From positions 35,050 through 99,049 of the forward strand of contig NZ_JRPB02000006.1 in assembly GCF_000765695.2 (NCBI RefSeq): a stretch of DNA of 64,000 nucleotides, given 5' to 3'. Each line of letters starts with the position of its first letter. Positions within the stretch are counted from its first letter, which is position 1. Position numbers and translations under genes: made by a program. The stretch is from Helicobacter sp. MIT 11-5569 (GTDB lineage Bacteria; Campylobacterota; Campylobacteria; Campylobacterales; Helicobacteraceae). This document shows positions 38,674-47,648 of this stretch, one piece after another. The notes beneath the pieces are model-generated. The model did not search any database and was not told the DNA's origin. It saw only the letters and a list, made by a program, of their open reading frames with translations.

Positions 38674-38739
38674 CCATTCTTACAAAGTGATGAGTAGGGG
38701 ACAGATCCGAAAAGACTTTGAAAATTTAAGGAGAAAAGT

Positions 38740-39045
38740 ATGAAAAAATTACTTTTAGTGTTTTTTGCATTAGCTGGTGTAGCATTTGCTGCAGAGGGAA
38801 ATGAAATGTTGTTGTCTTATTCAGCAATCGCTGCTGGTATCGGTTTGGGTATCGCTGCTCTTGGTGGTGCTATTGGTATGGGAAGCACAGCTGCTGCTAC
38901 AATTTCTGGTATGGCTAGAAATCCGGGCGTTGGCGGTAAATTAATGACAACAATGTTCATTGCATTAGCGATGATTGAAGCACAAGTTATCTATACACTT
39001 GTTGTTGCATTAATTTTGCTTTATACAAACCCATTCTTAGGCTAA
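38740..39045 (+). CDS. atpE: ATP synthase F0 subunit c
   Basis: A 101-residue proteolipid with an extra N-terminal hydrophobic segment (MKKLLLVFFALAGVAFA), as in other epsilonproteobacteria, then the two-helix hairpin. GMARNPG marks the polar loop, and the proton-carrying glutamate is in ALAMIEAQVIYTL. It is separate from the other atp genes, which are not in the window. Confidence 0.96.
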   Translation: MKKLLLVFFALAGVAFAAEGNEMLLSYSAIAAGIGLGIAALGGAIGMGSTAAATISGMARNPGVGGKLMTTMFIALAMIEAQVIYTLVVALILLYTNPFLG

Positions 39046-39086
39046 TTAATAGTTTAAAAACCCTTAGGCGTTTGCCTTTGGGTTAT

Positions 39087-39170
39087 GCGCTGGTGGTGGA
39101 ATGGTAGACACACCATCTTGAGGGGGTGGCGGGGCGACCCGTGCGAGTTCAAGTCTCGCTCAGCGCACCA
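39087..39170 (+). tRNA. tRNA-Leu (GAG)
   Basis: An 84-nt cloverleaf with encoded CCA. Acceptor GCGCTGG pairs TCAGCGC (one G-U); anticodon stem CCATC/GGTGG surrounds the loop TTGAGGG with anticodon GAG; long class II variable arm; T-arm with GTTCAAGT. It follows the atpE terminator-like hairpin. Confidence 0.95.
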
Positions 39171-39364
39171 CTTTGATAGTTCTGTTTAAATATATTCTTT
39201 GTTTTTAAAAGCTTTATTGTTATGACAAGTGCATCTTAGCTCTTGGTATAAAGTTTTTAAAAACAAAGCTTTAACTTTTAGATTTAAATCTTATTTTCAT
39301 CAAATCAGAAATAGTATTTAGTTTAAGCAAATAACACAAATATAAATAACAACGGAAGGGTAAA

Positions 39365-40387
39365 ATGCTAAAAGAAATAAATTGTAGTATTGTGCGGGGG
39401 GGGGGGGCAAATCATAGTCTTTTAGCAGAATCTGCACATTTAAACTTTCACGATTCTTCAAATATTAAAACTCCTATCCAAAATTCAAGAAAAAATTTTC
39501 CTATTTTATTAAGCGTTGTTGTTCCTTGCTATAACGAAGCTTTAAATCTACAAAACTTTTATAATGCAGTAAGCTCTATTATCAAAGAAATTAAGAGCCA
39601 AATCACAAAAGAATTAAACTATGAATTTATTTTTGTTAATGATGGAAGCAAAGATGATACTCTAAATGAAATCAAGCAAATAAGAAACAATGATTGCAAT
39701 GTGCATTTTATAGATTTTTCACGTAATTTTGGCAAGGAAGCAGCAATGCTCGCAGGTTTGCAAAAAGCAAATGGTAATTGTGTAGCAATAATGGACGCAG
39801 ACTTGCAGCACCCCCCTAAAATGCTTTTTTCTATGTTTGAAAAATGGTTCAATAATGAAGCTGATGTGGTTTATGCTAAACGTGTTTCAAGGGATGGAGA
39901 TGGTTTTTTTAGAGCAATTTTTAGCGATGGATTTTATTGGTTGAATAATGTTATTTCTAGTGTGAAAATGGAATCTGGCATAAGCGATTTTAGGCTAATG
40001 GATACAATGGTGGTTAATGCTATTTTAGAAATGCGAGAATACCATCGCTTTTCTAAGGCACAATTTGAATGGGTGGGTTTTCGTAAGTTAGGATTGCCTT
40101 ATGAATATGTGCAACGTTTAGCAGGAAATAGTAAATGGAATTTTTGGACATTGTTTAAATATGCCATTGAAGGGCTTATTAGCTTTAGCACAATGCCCTT
40201 AAGAGTTGCATTTATACTTGGAATTTGTTTTAGTGTTTTAGGGCTTGGATATGGTGGTTATATTGCTATTTCTGCACTTTTGTTTGGTAGTGGAGTTCCG
40301 GGATACCCTTCACTGTTTTGTGCGATTAGTTTCTTTGGTGGAATCCAACTCATCATCTTGGGTGTTATAGGGGAGTATAATTGCTAG
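39365..40387 (+). CDS. gtrB: GtrB-like polyprenyl-phosphate glycosyltransferase, phase-variable, C-terminus frameshifted
   Basis: A 340-residue GT2 enzyme that loads a sugar onto undecaprenyl phosphate. After a variable N-terminus come LLSVVVPCYNEALNLQ, FVNDGSKDDTL, DFSRNFGKEAAMLAG and MDADLQHPP (DxD-type), then two C-terminal membrane helices. Codons 11-14 consist of a run of 12 G; any change not divisible by three shuts the frame off, and 12 G is the ON length. The frame ends early after GVIGEY; removing one A at about 40379-40380 would give 20 more residues (IARIYEQCKGRPHF and on) ending at 40442, as in full GtrB. ATG follows GGAAGGG. First of gtrB-gtrX-gtrA. Confidence 0.85.
   Translation: MLKEINCSIVRGGGANHSLLAESAHLNFHDSSNIKTPIQNSRKNFPILLSVVVPCYNEALNLQNFYNAVSSIIKEIKSQITKELNYEFIFVNDGSKDDTLNEIKQIRNNDCNVHFIDFSRNFGKEAAMLAGLQKANGNCVAIMDADLQHPPKMLFSMFEKWFNNEADVVYAKRVSRDGDGFFRAIFSDGFYWLNNVISSVKMESGISDFRLMDTMVVNAILEMREYHRFSKAQFEWVGFRKLGLPYEYVQRLAGNSKWNFWTLFKYAIEGLISFSTMPLRVAFILGICFSVLGLGYGGYIAISALLFGSGVPGYPSLFCAISFFGGIQLIILGVIGEYNC
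39396..39407 (+). repeat. G12 homopolymer tract (slipped-strand contingency site)
   Basis: Twelve consecutive G inside codons 11-15 of gtrB. Such G/C runs are the typical phase-variation elements of Campylobacter and Helicobacter. No other G or C run near this length is seen in the window. Confidence 0.92.
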
Positions 40388-40498
40388 AATTTATGAGCAG
40401 TGCAAGGGAAGACCGCATTTTATTGTGCGTGAGAGTGGGTAAAAATGCTGATAGAGATTAATTTTGTATTAGATATTTTAGATGTATAAAGGGTATTT

Positions 40499-42500
40499 AT
40501 GAAAGTTTATAAAGGTATTTTAGTATTTTTGATGGCGTATTTAGTAGCTTTATTTGCATTTTTAAGTTTTAATTTGAATCGGTTGCATAAAATAAATGAG
40601 CCTCCAACAATACAAAAGATTGAAGCAAATAGATATGTCGCAAATGTTGATGATATTGGATTCCTTAGTGATTTAAATCTTATCGAATTAAAAGTTGGAA
40701 ATAATTTAGTTGAAAGAACATTTGAATTTTCAGTAAATAATGAAGCCGATGCTACAAAAATATCTGTTGATTATCAGCTTACTTGGCTTGGGAGTTTAGC
40801 ACTAGGTTTAATAGGATTTTTACCTGCTTTGCTTGTCTTTTTTCTTGCAGATAAAAGACAAGATTTTATGGGTTTTAAGCATATTAGAAAATTTATCTTT
40901 GAAACAAATTGGCAAGAATCAATAAAACAACGTTATTTTGAAATTGATTGTGTGTATAGAAAAGCATTTTGGATTCTATTTTTATTATTAAATTTGGTTT
41001 TTGCCTATCATAGTGTGCAGTTTTTTTGGGGGAATCACGATTGGGCTAATTTGATACATGGCATAGGTCCTTGGGGAAAAATTTCTAATGGGAGATTTTC
41101 TTTGGGATTTGCTTATCAGATTTTGGGCGGTAGGTTTTTGCCGCTTCTTGGTAATATGCTATCTTTGTTTGGTGTTGCACTAGCTGGAGTTCTCTTAGCA
41201 ATCTATTGGAAAACACCTAAAAATACTTATAGCGTTGTTGTGCTAGGATTATTTATTGGAGTTTGTCCCTATATTCTAAGTTGGTTTTATTATATGGTTG
41301 ATGCACCCGCAATGCTTTGGATTCCAGCTTTGATTATTGGTGCATTTTTGTTAGGGGATAAAACTGATACAAAAAATGCTTGGTTATATTCTTTTGTGAG
41401 TATTTTACTATTGTTAATAGCTCTTGGCGGATATGCGCCAAGTATAAATGCTATTGGTGTTATTTTATTATTTAAAATTCTTTTGGAATATTGTTTTGGC
41501 AAAACTCTAAAAGAAGTAATTTTTGATATTAGATTTACTCTTTTTAATATAGTGATTGCTTGTTTAATCTATACAGTTATCATAAAACTTTTAAAAATAA
41601 ATGGGATTATGCAAAGTGGTTATAATACTGAAATAATAGAGCTTGGAGATGCGTATAGTAGGCTGATAGAAGTATTTTTTGCATCTTTTAAGCAGTTTTT
41701 AGCATCTTATCCTTTTATTGATTTGTATTATCTGCAGATTCTACTTGGGTTGGTGTTATTTGCATTTGTTGTATTAATTGTTCAATCTAAGAAAAAAGTT
41801 GCCATTGTCCTATATATTAATATCTTTGCTTGCGACAAAAGCTACCGCATTTATTGCAAAAGGCGGTGCTGTAGTTCCTTTATATCTAAATAGGATTGAT
41901 TGGTTTGGGCTTTTATATGTCTATGCTTTTGCCATAGCATTTATTTTGCGATTTAATAGAATCGCAACTAGCAATATTTTATTTGCATTTTTGATATTTA
42001 TTTTGCCTATGGGTATTTTGCGTGATGTAGAGGCGCAAAAGGTTTGGAAATGGGGTTTTGATGCTGAAAGAGAAGTAATATATCGTCTAATAGAGCGCAT
42101 AGAATCTCACCCTAAATACAATCCAAACAATACTTATACTTTGATTATGATTGGTGATGCTCCAACACTAAGAATAAATTATTATTCAGGGGATAAGAGC
42201 AGATTAGTTGGAGACCTGTTAGTTTATTCTTCTATTCCAGATTGGGCTCCATACCAACCTTTGAACTTTTTTGCTCCTAATATTAAAATACCATACGAAT
42301 TAACCATTTCACAATTTACATTACAAGTGAATACTTATGACAAAAATATGATTAGCCATGTTTTGCTAACATTGCAAGACTTTATAAGAAATTCTGCCGA
42401 AGTTTTCCCTAAAGAGAATTCTGTATTTATTGATGATAAGTATATTGTTGTTGTTTGGAATGAAGCAGATTTAATGCATATTCGCTCAATGTATCAATGA
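40499..42500 (+). pseudogene. GtrII/GtrX-like membrane glucosyltransferase, split by a frameshift
   Basis: Two overlapping frames make one protein of about 666 residues. The first (40499-41893) gives an N-terminal helix, a periplasmic loop and membrane segments with FFWGNHDWANLIHG, matching the acidic D-x-x motif of GtrII-type polytopic transferases; VDAPAMLWIPAL is further on. The second frame (about 41778-42500) continues with LPLSYILISLL and ends in a soluble periplasmic domain. An A6 run at 41792-41797 marks the break; five A restores KKKLPLSYILIS in frame. The serotype-specific transferase of a Gtr system moves the sugar onto a surface glycan in the periplasm. It may be phase-variable, decayed or a sequencing error. 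Confidence 0.75.
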
Positions 42501-42513
42501 TTTTATTTTTAAG

Positions 42514-42873
42514 ATGAAACAAATTGTATTGTATTGTTTAGTTGGGGCAATCAATACATTTATTGGCTTTGGGGTGATTTTTACCCTAATGGCATTAGGT
42601 GTAATTGCTGAAGTTGCAAATTTTATCGGATATTGTGTAGGCATTATTGTAAGCTTTATACTAAATGCACGTTTTACTTTTGATGCTAGGAGAAATCACG
42701 CATTTTTACGATTCTGTTTAGCAATGGGAATTTCTTATTTGCTAAATTTATTAGTTTTAGTTGTTTGTTATAGAGTGTTTTCTATGAATGCTTATATTGC
42801 GCAGATTTTTTCAGGTGTAGTTTATACGACAAGCGGGTTTTTATTGAGCAAATATTTTGTGTTTAAGAAATAG
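42514..42873 (+). CDS. gtrA: GtrA-like flippase
   Basis: A 119-residue protein with four membrane helices and the GtrA pattern: LVGAINTFIGFGVIF, ANFIGYCVGIIVSFILNARFTF, and GFLLSKYFVF. GtrA flips the lipid-linked sugar made by GtrB to the periplasmic face. Third gene of the cluster; order B-X-A differs from the phage A-B-X order. Confidence 0.9.
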   Translation: MKQIVLYCLVGAINTFIGFGVIFTLMALGVIAEVANFIGYCVGIIVSFILNARFTFDARRNHAFLRFCLAMGISYLLNLLVLVVCYRVFSMNAYIAQIFSGVVYTTSGFLLSKYFVFKK

Positions 42874-42877
42874 CGGC

Positions 42878-42907
42878 ATTTATAGCACCAAAAAGAGTGC
42901 TATAAAT
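42878..42907. terminator. Bidirectional hairpin between gtrA and ansB
   Basis: ATTTATAGCAC and GTGCTATAAAT form a perfect 11-bp stem with an 8-base A-rich loop, in the 45 bases between convergent genes. There is no long U-run. Confidence 0.65.
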
Positions 42908-42918
42908 GGAATCTAAAA

Positions 42919-43965
42919 TTAGTATTTTAAGAAATACTCTTGAATCTTTTTAGGATCGTTTGTTTTTGTAAGTGCAAGTGCTAAAAGGATTCTAGCTTTT
43001 TGTGGGTTTAAATCTTCTGCACTGATAAATCCTAGTTTCGCATCATCGCCACTTACTGCAACGCGTCCTGCAACAACTCTTGAGCTAACAGCGATATTAA
43101 CACCTTCTTTTAAAAGCTCTTTTAGAGTTGCTTTTTGGTTTTCGTGGATACTTCCAGCACCGCTTCCAGCAATCACTAAACCTTTTGCGCCATCAGCAAC
43201 TAAAGCTTTTGCAGCAGCTGCACTTCCGTCATTAGAATAAGTATAAAGAATATCTACTTTTGGAAGAGCTGTTAATTTACTAACATCAAATGGGGATTTT
43301 TTTGTGTGCTCTTTTGCGACATTGTTGTAGAAGAAAACTTCACCATCTACAATATAGCCTAAATCGCCAAAATCTGGAGATGAAAACGCATTAACATTTA
43401 AGCTATGTGTTTTTACAACGCCTCTAGCACTTTGAATTTTGTCATTCATTGCAACCATTACGCCTTTGCCTCTAGCTTGCTTGTCTGCTGCAAGAGCCAC
43501 TGCATTATAGAGATTTTTAGGTCCATCTGCACTAATTGCAGTTGAAGGACGCATTGCGCCAACTAATACAACAGGCTTATCACTTTTAACAGTGAGATTT
43601 AAGAAATATGCAGTTTCTTCCATAGTGTCTGTTCCGTGTGTGATAACAATACCATCAACTCCATTTGCAAAAAGTTTGTTGATTTCTTTTGCAAGTTTTA
43701 GTTGGATTTCATCTGTCATATTTGAGCTATCAATATTTGCGATTTGTTGTCCTGAAATATCTGCTAAATCTTTGATTTGTGGAACTGCTTGAATAAGCAC
43801 ATCAACTCCAACAACACCAGCAGTATATCCTGTAGTAGCAACTGAACTATCAATAGAACCTGCGATTGTCCCACCTGTAGCAAGAATCGCGATTTTAGGC
43901 TTTGCATAAGCCATACCTGCTCCTAAAAATAAAAAAGTCATCATACAAAGCAATAATTTCTTCAT
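42919..43965 (-). CDS. ansB: Periplasmic L-asparaginase type II
   Basis: A 348-residue enzyme with a signal peptide (MKKLLLCMMTFLFLGAGMAYA) that hydrolyses asparagine to aspartate. First catalytic Thr in ATGGTIAGS; second in THGTDTMEET; SSNM and AGSGAGS follow. Exported AnsB is a nutritional enzyme in Campylobacter and some Helicobacter. It has AGGAGG upstream; the 278-base gap before it holds no gene I can support. Confidence 0.95.
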   Translation of the reverse strand: MKKLLLCMMTFLFLGAGMAYAKPKIAILATGGTIAGSIDSSVATTGYTAGVVGVDVLIQAVPQIKDLADISGQQIANIDSSNMTDEIQLKLAKEINKLFANGVDGIVITHGTDTMEETAYFLNLTVKSDKPVVLVGAMRPSTAISADGPKNLYNAVALAADKQARGKGVMVAMNDKIQSARGVVKTHSLNVNAFSSPDFGDLGYIVDGEVFFYNNVAKEHTKKSPFDVSKLTALPKVDILYTYSNDGSAAAAKALVADGAKGLVIAGSGAGSIHENQKATLKELLKEGVNIAVSSRVVAGRVAVSGDDAKLGFISAEDLNPQKARILLALALTKTNDPKKIQEYFLKY

Positions 43966-44243
43966 ACGACCTCCTAATAAAATTTATTTACGTAACTTAG
44001 GGCTGATTGATAGGGTTATCTCTCTTCTCTAAGAACGATTAATTATATCCAAATCCTTAAGTTTTGTAGCTTATCTTTACCATAATTCTAAAGGCTGCAT
44101 TTAGAATTAAATTTCGATTAATAAAATATCTATGCGCATTAATTTCTTTTGCTTTGGTTTTTAAATTTGCATTTTTGTGTTGAAAAATGGAATCTAAATT
44201 AAGCAAAAAATGGTGATATGTCTGTTAAAATGCGATTCTTTTT

Positions 44244-44319
44244 GACCCTTTCATCTAGTGGCCAAGGATAATGCCCTTTCACGGCATAAACGGAAGTTCG
44301 AATCTTTCAAGGGTCGCCA
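44244..44319 (+). tRNA. tRNA-Glu (TTC)
   Basis: A 76-nt cloverleaf with encoded CCA. Acceptor GACCCTT pairs AAGGGTC, anticodon stem ATGCC/GGCAT encloses CTTTCAC (anticodon TTC), T-loop GTTCGAAT. It abuts the 3' end of the convergent pglA-pglC fusion gene. Confidence 0.96.
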
Positions 44320-46119
44320 TTAATTTTGGGATTCCTTACTCCCTGTAAATTTTTCCATAGTTACGTTTGTTTGAGAGCTTATATCTTTGCGTTTAAGCAC
44401 TTTATAAAATGTCATCAAAAAAATCTTACAATCTAGCCAAAAACTAAGATTCTCTACATACCAAACATCAAGCTTGAATTTTTCTTCCCAAGAAATTGCA
44501 TTGCGTCCATTCACTTGAGCCCAGCCCGTGATTCCCGGTTTTACTTCGTGGCGGCGTGCTTGTGTCTTAGAATACAGAGGCAAATATTCTACAAGCAAAG
44601 GGCGCGGACCAATGAAGCTCATTTCTCCTTTTAAGACATTAAAGAGTTGAGGTAACTCATCTAAGCTACTTTTGCGCACAAATTTTCCAAATCCTTTTAA
44701 ACGCTCACTATCTGGTAACAATTCTCCATTTGCATCGCGCGCATTGCTCATTGTGCGGAATTTATAGATTTTAAAGATTTTGCCATTTTTGCCCGGGCGT
44801 TCTTGTGTGAAAAATATTGGAGAGCCAAGCTTTAAGTGGATTAGTAGCGCAACAATAATTAATATCGGTGCAAATAGTAAGATTAAAAGCGCGCTAAAGC
44901 TAAAATCAAAAATAGGTTTTATGAAGCTTTGATAAAGAATGGAATCGGAAGTTTTTGGCGCGTTTAAGACTTCTTGATAAAGTTCTAAATATTGTTTAAT
45001 GATGGATTCTATACTAAATTCTTTGCATATTTTTTCACGACTTGCGCGCCCAAAACGCTCTTGTAAAGGTTTATCTATACAGAGTTTTTCTAAATTTTCT
45101 TTTAGGGATTCTACATTTCCAACTTCAACCAAGAATCCATTAACTCCATTTTCTACGACTTCGCGACAACCTACTGCATTTGTCGTGATGATAGGTTTTG
45201 CCATACTTCCAGCTTCTAAAAGTGTGCGCGGAATCCCTTCTCTAAAACTTGGCAACACAAACACATCACAGATTCCAATTAATTCTCTAATATCTTTTCT
45301 CTCTCCAAGATAAATAACCGCATTTGAGCTTTTTAAAAATGTTTCATCAATAGGAGCAATATTTCCTAAATCTACTCCGCCAACATACAAAAACACAAAA
45401 TTTGGATATTTTGCTTTTAAGAGTTGTGCAGCTTGATAATATTCTTTTACGCCTTTGTGCAAAATCGCGCGCGCAATCATTAAAATAATAGTGGAATCTT
45501 TAGAGATTGTTGAATCAATGGAATCTAAAAGCTTTGTGTGTAACGCTTCTTTTTCTTTTTGTGTGTAGGGCAAAAAGGTTTGTGTATCAATCCCAGAACC
45601 TTTGATAAGTGCAGTTTTGTTAGCATCTAGTAGCCTTTTTTGCACAAATAAATCTAAGTCATCTTGATTTTGAAACAGCACTTTTTTTGCAATCTTAAAA
45701 GAAACGCGATTGAGTGATTCTATGATAAAGCGAAAAATTTTAGCTTTTGTGTTATTTTGGATATAAAAACTACCAAGTCCTGTTAAGCTGTTAATCACAT
45801 AAGGAATCCCGGCAATTTTTGCAGCAAATGCACCATAAATATTAGGCTTTAGCATAAAGGTATGCACAATATCCGGGTGTATGGTTTTTAAAATATGTGC
45901 AATTTCTTGAATGCTGCTTAATGCGCTAAAGGGGTTTAGACTGCTACGCTTAATGTGATATTCTAATGCTTCAATACCGAGTTTGGGGAATTTGTCAAAG
46001 TCTTCACCTTTGGGAATAAGCGCAATAACATCATGCCCTTGCTCCTTTAAAGCAAGCATTATAGGGAGTCGGAATCTAAAAAGATTGGAATCCGTGTGGG
46101 ATAAAAATACGATTTTCAT
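44320..46119 (-). CDS. PglA-PglC fusion: GT4 glycosyltransferase plus phosphoglycosyl transferase
   Basis: A 599-residue two-domain protein. Residues 1-~385 form a GT4 transferase like Campylobacter PglA ([51 protein letters not shown]). Residues ~398-595 form a monotopic PGT like PglC: a re-entrant helix, [23 protein letters not shown], catalytic dyad D487-E488 in [27 protein letters not shown], and [17 protein letters not shown]. PglC puts phospho-bacillosamine on undecaprenyl phosphate and PglA adds GalNAc, so two consecutive steps are in one chain. Start at 46119 follows AAAGGTGT. Substrate specificity is inferred. Confidence 0.88.
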   Translation of the reverse strand: MKIVFLSHTDSNLFRFRLPIMLALKEQGHDVIALIPKGEDFDKFPKLGIEALEYHIKRSSLNPFSALSSIQEIAHILKTIHPDIVHTFMLKPNIYGAFAAKIAGIPYVINSLTGLGSFYIQNNTKAKIFRFIIESLNRVSFKIAKKVLFQNQDDLDLFVQKRLLDANKTALIKGSGIDTQTFLPYTQKEKEALHTKLLDSIDSTISKDSTIILMIARAILHKGVKEYYQAAQLLKAKYPNFVFLYVGGVDLGNIAPIDETFLKSSNAVIYLGERKDIRELIGICDVFVLPSFREGIPRTLLEAGSMAKPIITTNAVGCREVVENGVNGFLVEVGNVESLKENLEKLCIDKPLQERFGRASREKICKEFSIESIIKQYLELYQEVLNAPKTSDSILYQSFIKPIFDFSFSALLILLFAPILIIVALLIHLKLGSPIFFTQERPGKNGKIFKIYKFRTMSNARDANGELLPDSERLKGFGKFVRKSSLDELPQLFNVLKGEMSFIGPRPLLVEYLPLYSKTQARRHEVKPGITGWAQVNGRNAISWEEKFKLDVWYVENLSFWLDCKIFLMTFYKVLKRKDISSQTNVTMEKFTGSKESQN

Positions 46120-46219
46120 ACAACACCTTTTAAAATTTGTAAGCATTATAACATTTAAAAGACAACAGATTATAAGCATACAATTATGCTATAATGCAAG
46201 GTTTTTTAAAGGAGTTGCT

Positions 46220-46693
46220 ATGGATGAAGAACTCGTAGAAGAAGAGGATTTTTTAAACAAGAATGATAATAATGCAGTTATTCAAAAGGTGTGCTTAAAT
46301 ATTAATCCTGCAAATGGAGTGATTAAAGAACAAAGTTATGGTAAGGCTTCTGTCTTATTAGAAGTAACCAACAAAATGGTGATTGACAAAACAGGATTAA
46401 TCCATTCTGGATATTTATTCTCAAGTGCCGCATATTGCGCGCTTTTAGCAGTCAATGAACCTAATGGAATCATGATTGGTGCAGAAGTGAAGTTTCTAGC
46501 ACCTATTGAGTTGGGCAATGAAGTGTTGTATCGTGCTGAAACATTGCAAGAAGACACAAAAAAACGCGAAGTAAAAGTAGAAGGATTTGTGTTAGATATT
46601 AAAATTTTTGATGCGATTTTCTATATTGCTGTGTTTGATAAACACGTTCTAAGCTTGCATATTACAAGAGAAATGGAAAAGAAAATGGGTTAA
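46220..46693 (+). CDS. Hot-dog-fold thioesterase-like protein
   Basis: A 157-residue protein. After an acidic N-terminus, KASVLLEVTNKMVID, GLIHSGYLFSSAAYCALLAVN and GAEVKFLAPIELGNEVLYRAE follow the PaaI/FapR-like hot-dog pattern, where substrates are usually acyl-CoA or acyl-ACP. The N-terminal region lacks FapR's DNA-binding helix-turn-helix. The ATG at 46220 follows AAAGGAG; a longer open frame from 45983 lies over the pglA-pglC gene and is rejected. Confidence 0.75.
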   Translation: MDEELVEEEDFLNKNDNNAVIQKVCLNINPANGVIKEQSYGKASVLLEVTNKMVIDKTGLIHSGYLFSSAAYCALLAVNEPNGIMIGAEVKFLAPIELGNEVLYRAETLQEDTKKREVKVEGFVLDIKIFDAIFYIAVFDKHVLSLHITREMEKKMG

Positions 46694-46707
46694 AGTAGAG
46701 GGAGAAA

Positions 46708-47487
46708 ATGCGCGTAGATTTACATAATCATACAAGTTTGTGCAACCACGCCACAGGCACAATGGAAGAATATATTTTAAAGGCAATAGAAGAAAATATT
46801 GATGTTTTTGGGTTTTCTTGCCATAATCCGATGCATTTTGATGCAAAATATAGAATGCGCTTTGAAGAGCTGCCTTTATATTTTAATGAAATTGCGCGTT
46901 TGAAAGAAAAATATGCAGAAAAGATTGAGATTTTAAGTGCGCTAGAGATTGACTTTTTGCCTCCATTTATGGAAGATTCCTTATTTGCATTGCCGCTTGA
47001 TTATAGAATTGGAGCGGTGCATTTTCTAGGGGATTGGGGATTTGATAATCCAGAATTTATAAGAGAATACGCAAAACGTGATATTAATGATTGCTGGGTA
47101 GAGTATTTTAGGGCAACAGAAATGCTAGCAAAGAGTGGCAAATTTGACATTGTAGCGCATATGGATTTGTTAAAAGTCTTCAAACATTTTCCTACAAAAG
47201 ATTTAAGAAAAGAGATAGAATCCGCACTAAAGGCGATAAAGCAAGCAAATATGAGTGTGGAGATTAATGCTGCGGGATTCCGCAAGGAAGTGGGTGAGCA
47301 GTATCCTAGCAGAGAAATTTTAGAAATGTGCCATGCTTTAGAGATTCCAATTGTTTTTGGTAGTGATGCACATGCAGTGCAACAGATTAATTTTAAGCGC
47401 AAAGAATTAGAATCTTTAGCCAAAGAGGTTGGATATACAAAATGCGCGGTGTATCGCCAAAGGGAACGAGAATTTATAGAGTTTTAG
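46708..47487 (+). CDS. PHP-domain histidinol-phosphatase-like enzyme
   Basis: A 259-residue PHP-family hydrolase. The metal ligands start with DLHNHTSLCNHATG (H6, H8), continue with GFSCHNPMHF and ALEIDFLP, and end with IVFGSDAHAV. This is the HisK/HisJ type for the penultimate step of histidine synthesis, though other PHP phosphoesterases share these motifs. It follows the thioesterase-like gene by 14 bases. Confidence 0.8.
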   Translation: MRVDLHNHTSLCNHATGTMEEYILKAIEENIDVFGFSCHNPMHFDAKYRMRFEELPLYFNEIARLKEKYAEKIEILSALEIDFLPPFMEDSLFALPLDYRIGAVHFLGDWGFDNPEFIREYAKRDINDCWVEYFRATEMLAKSGKFDIVAHMDLLKVFKHFPTKDLRKEIESALKAIKQANMSVEINAAGFRKEVGEQYPSREILEMCHALEIPIVFGSDAHAVQQINFKRKELESLAKEVGYTKCAVYRQREREFIEF

Positions 47488-47548
47488 AAAAGCTATCTCA
47501 ATGAAAATTAAGTAAATTTGCGCTAAATTCTCATTTCTACATAAATTA

Positions 47549-47648
47549 CGGAGGGTAAATGTCGCTGGTGGGCATCGTGGGCTTCAAACCCATTTGAGCG
47601 GATAGGTGTCTATTTGCTGGGGAGTTCGATTCTCTCACCCTCTCGCCA
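47549..47648 (+). tRNA. selC: Selenocysteine tRNA (TCA)
   Basis: A 100-nt tRNA with the tRNA-Sec layout. Anticodon stem GTGGG/CCCAT with loop CTTCAAA gives TCA at 47584-47586, the UGA reader. The variable arm is a 9-bp stem (AGCGGATAG/CTATTTGCT). T-stem GGGAG/CTCTC, T-loop TTCGATT, 8-nt acceptor strand, G discriminator and CCA. D-stem ATGTC/GGCAT. In the acceptor, pairs 2-8 form (one G-U), but position 1 reads C against C. It implies a Sec pathway elsewhere in the genome. Confidence 0.93.

Noticed and set aside
39810..39815. C6 run inside gtrB as a second contingency site
   Set aside because: Six bases is below the length at which slippage becomes frequent, and it codes for a conserved HPP segment.
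41778..42500. A separate gene starting MFNLRKKL, following the gtrX-like gene
   Set aside because: It overlaps the end of the first frame by more than 100 bases, has no ribosome site, and its sequence continues the same membrane protein after the A6 run. It is treated as the second part of one frameshifted gene.
43966..44243. Small gene or RNA in the 278-base gap between ansB and tRNA-Glu
   Set aside because: No open frame with a ribosome site and no convincing structure; it probably carries the ansB promoter only.
45983..46219. Longer N-terminus for the hot-dog protein
   Set aside because: The extra part lies over the start of the pglA-pglC gene on the other strand, and the ATG at 46220 has a strong ribosome site.
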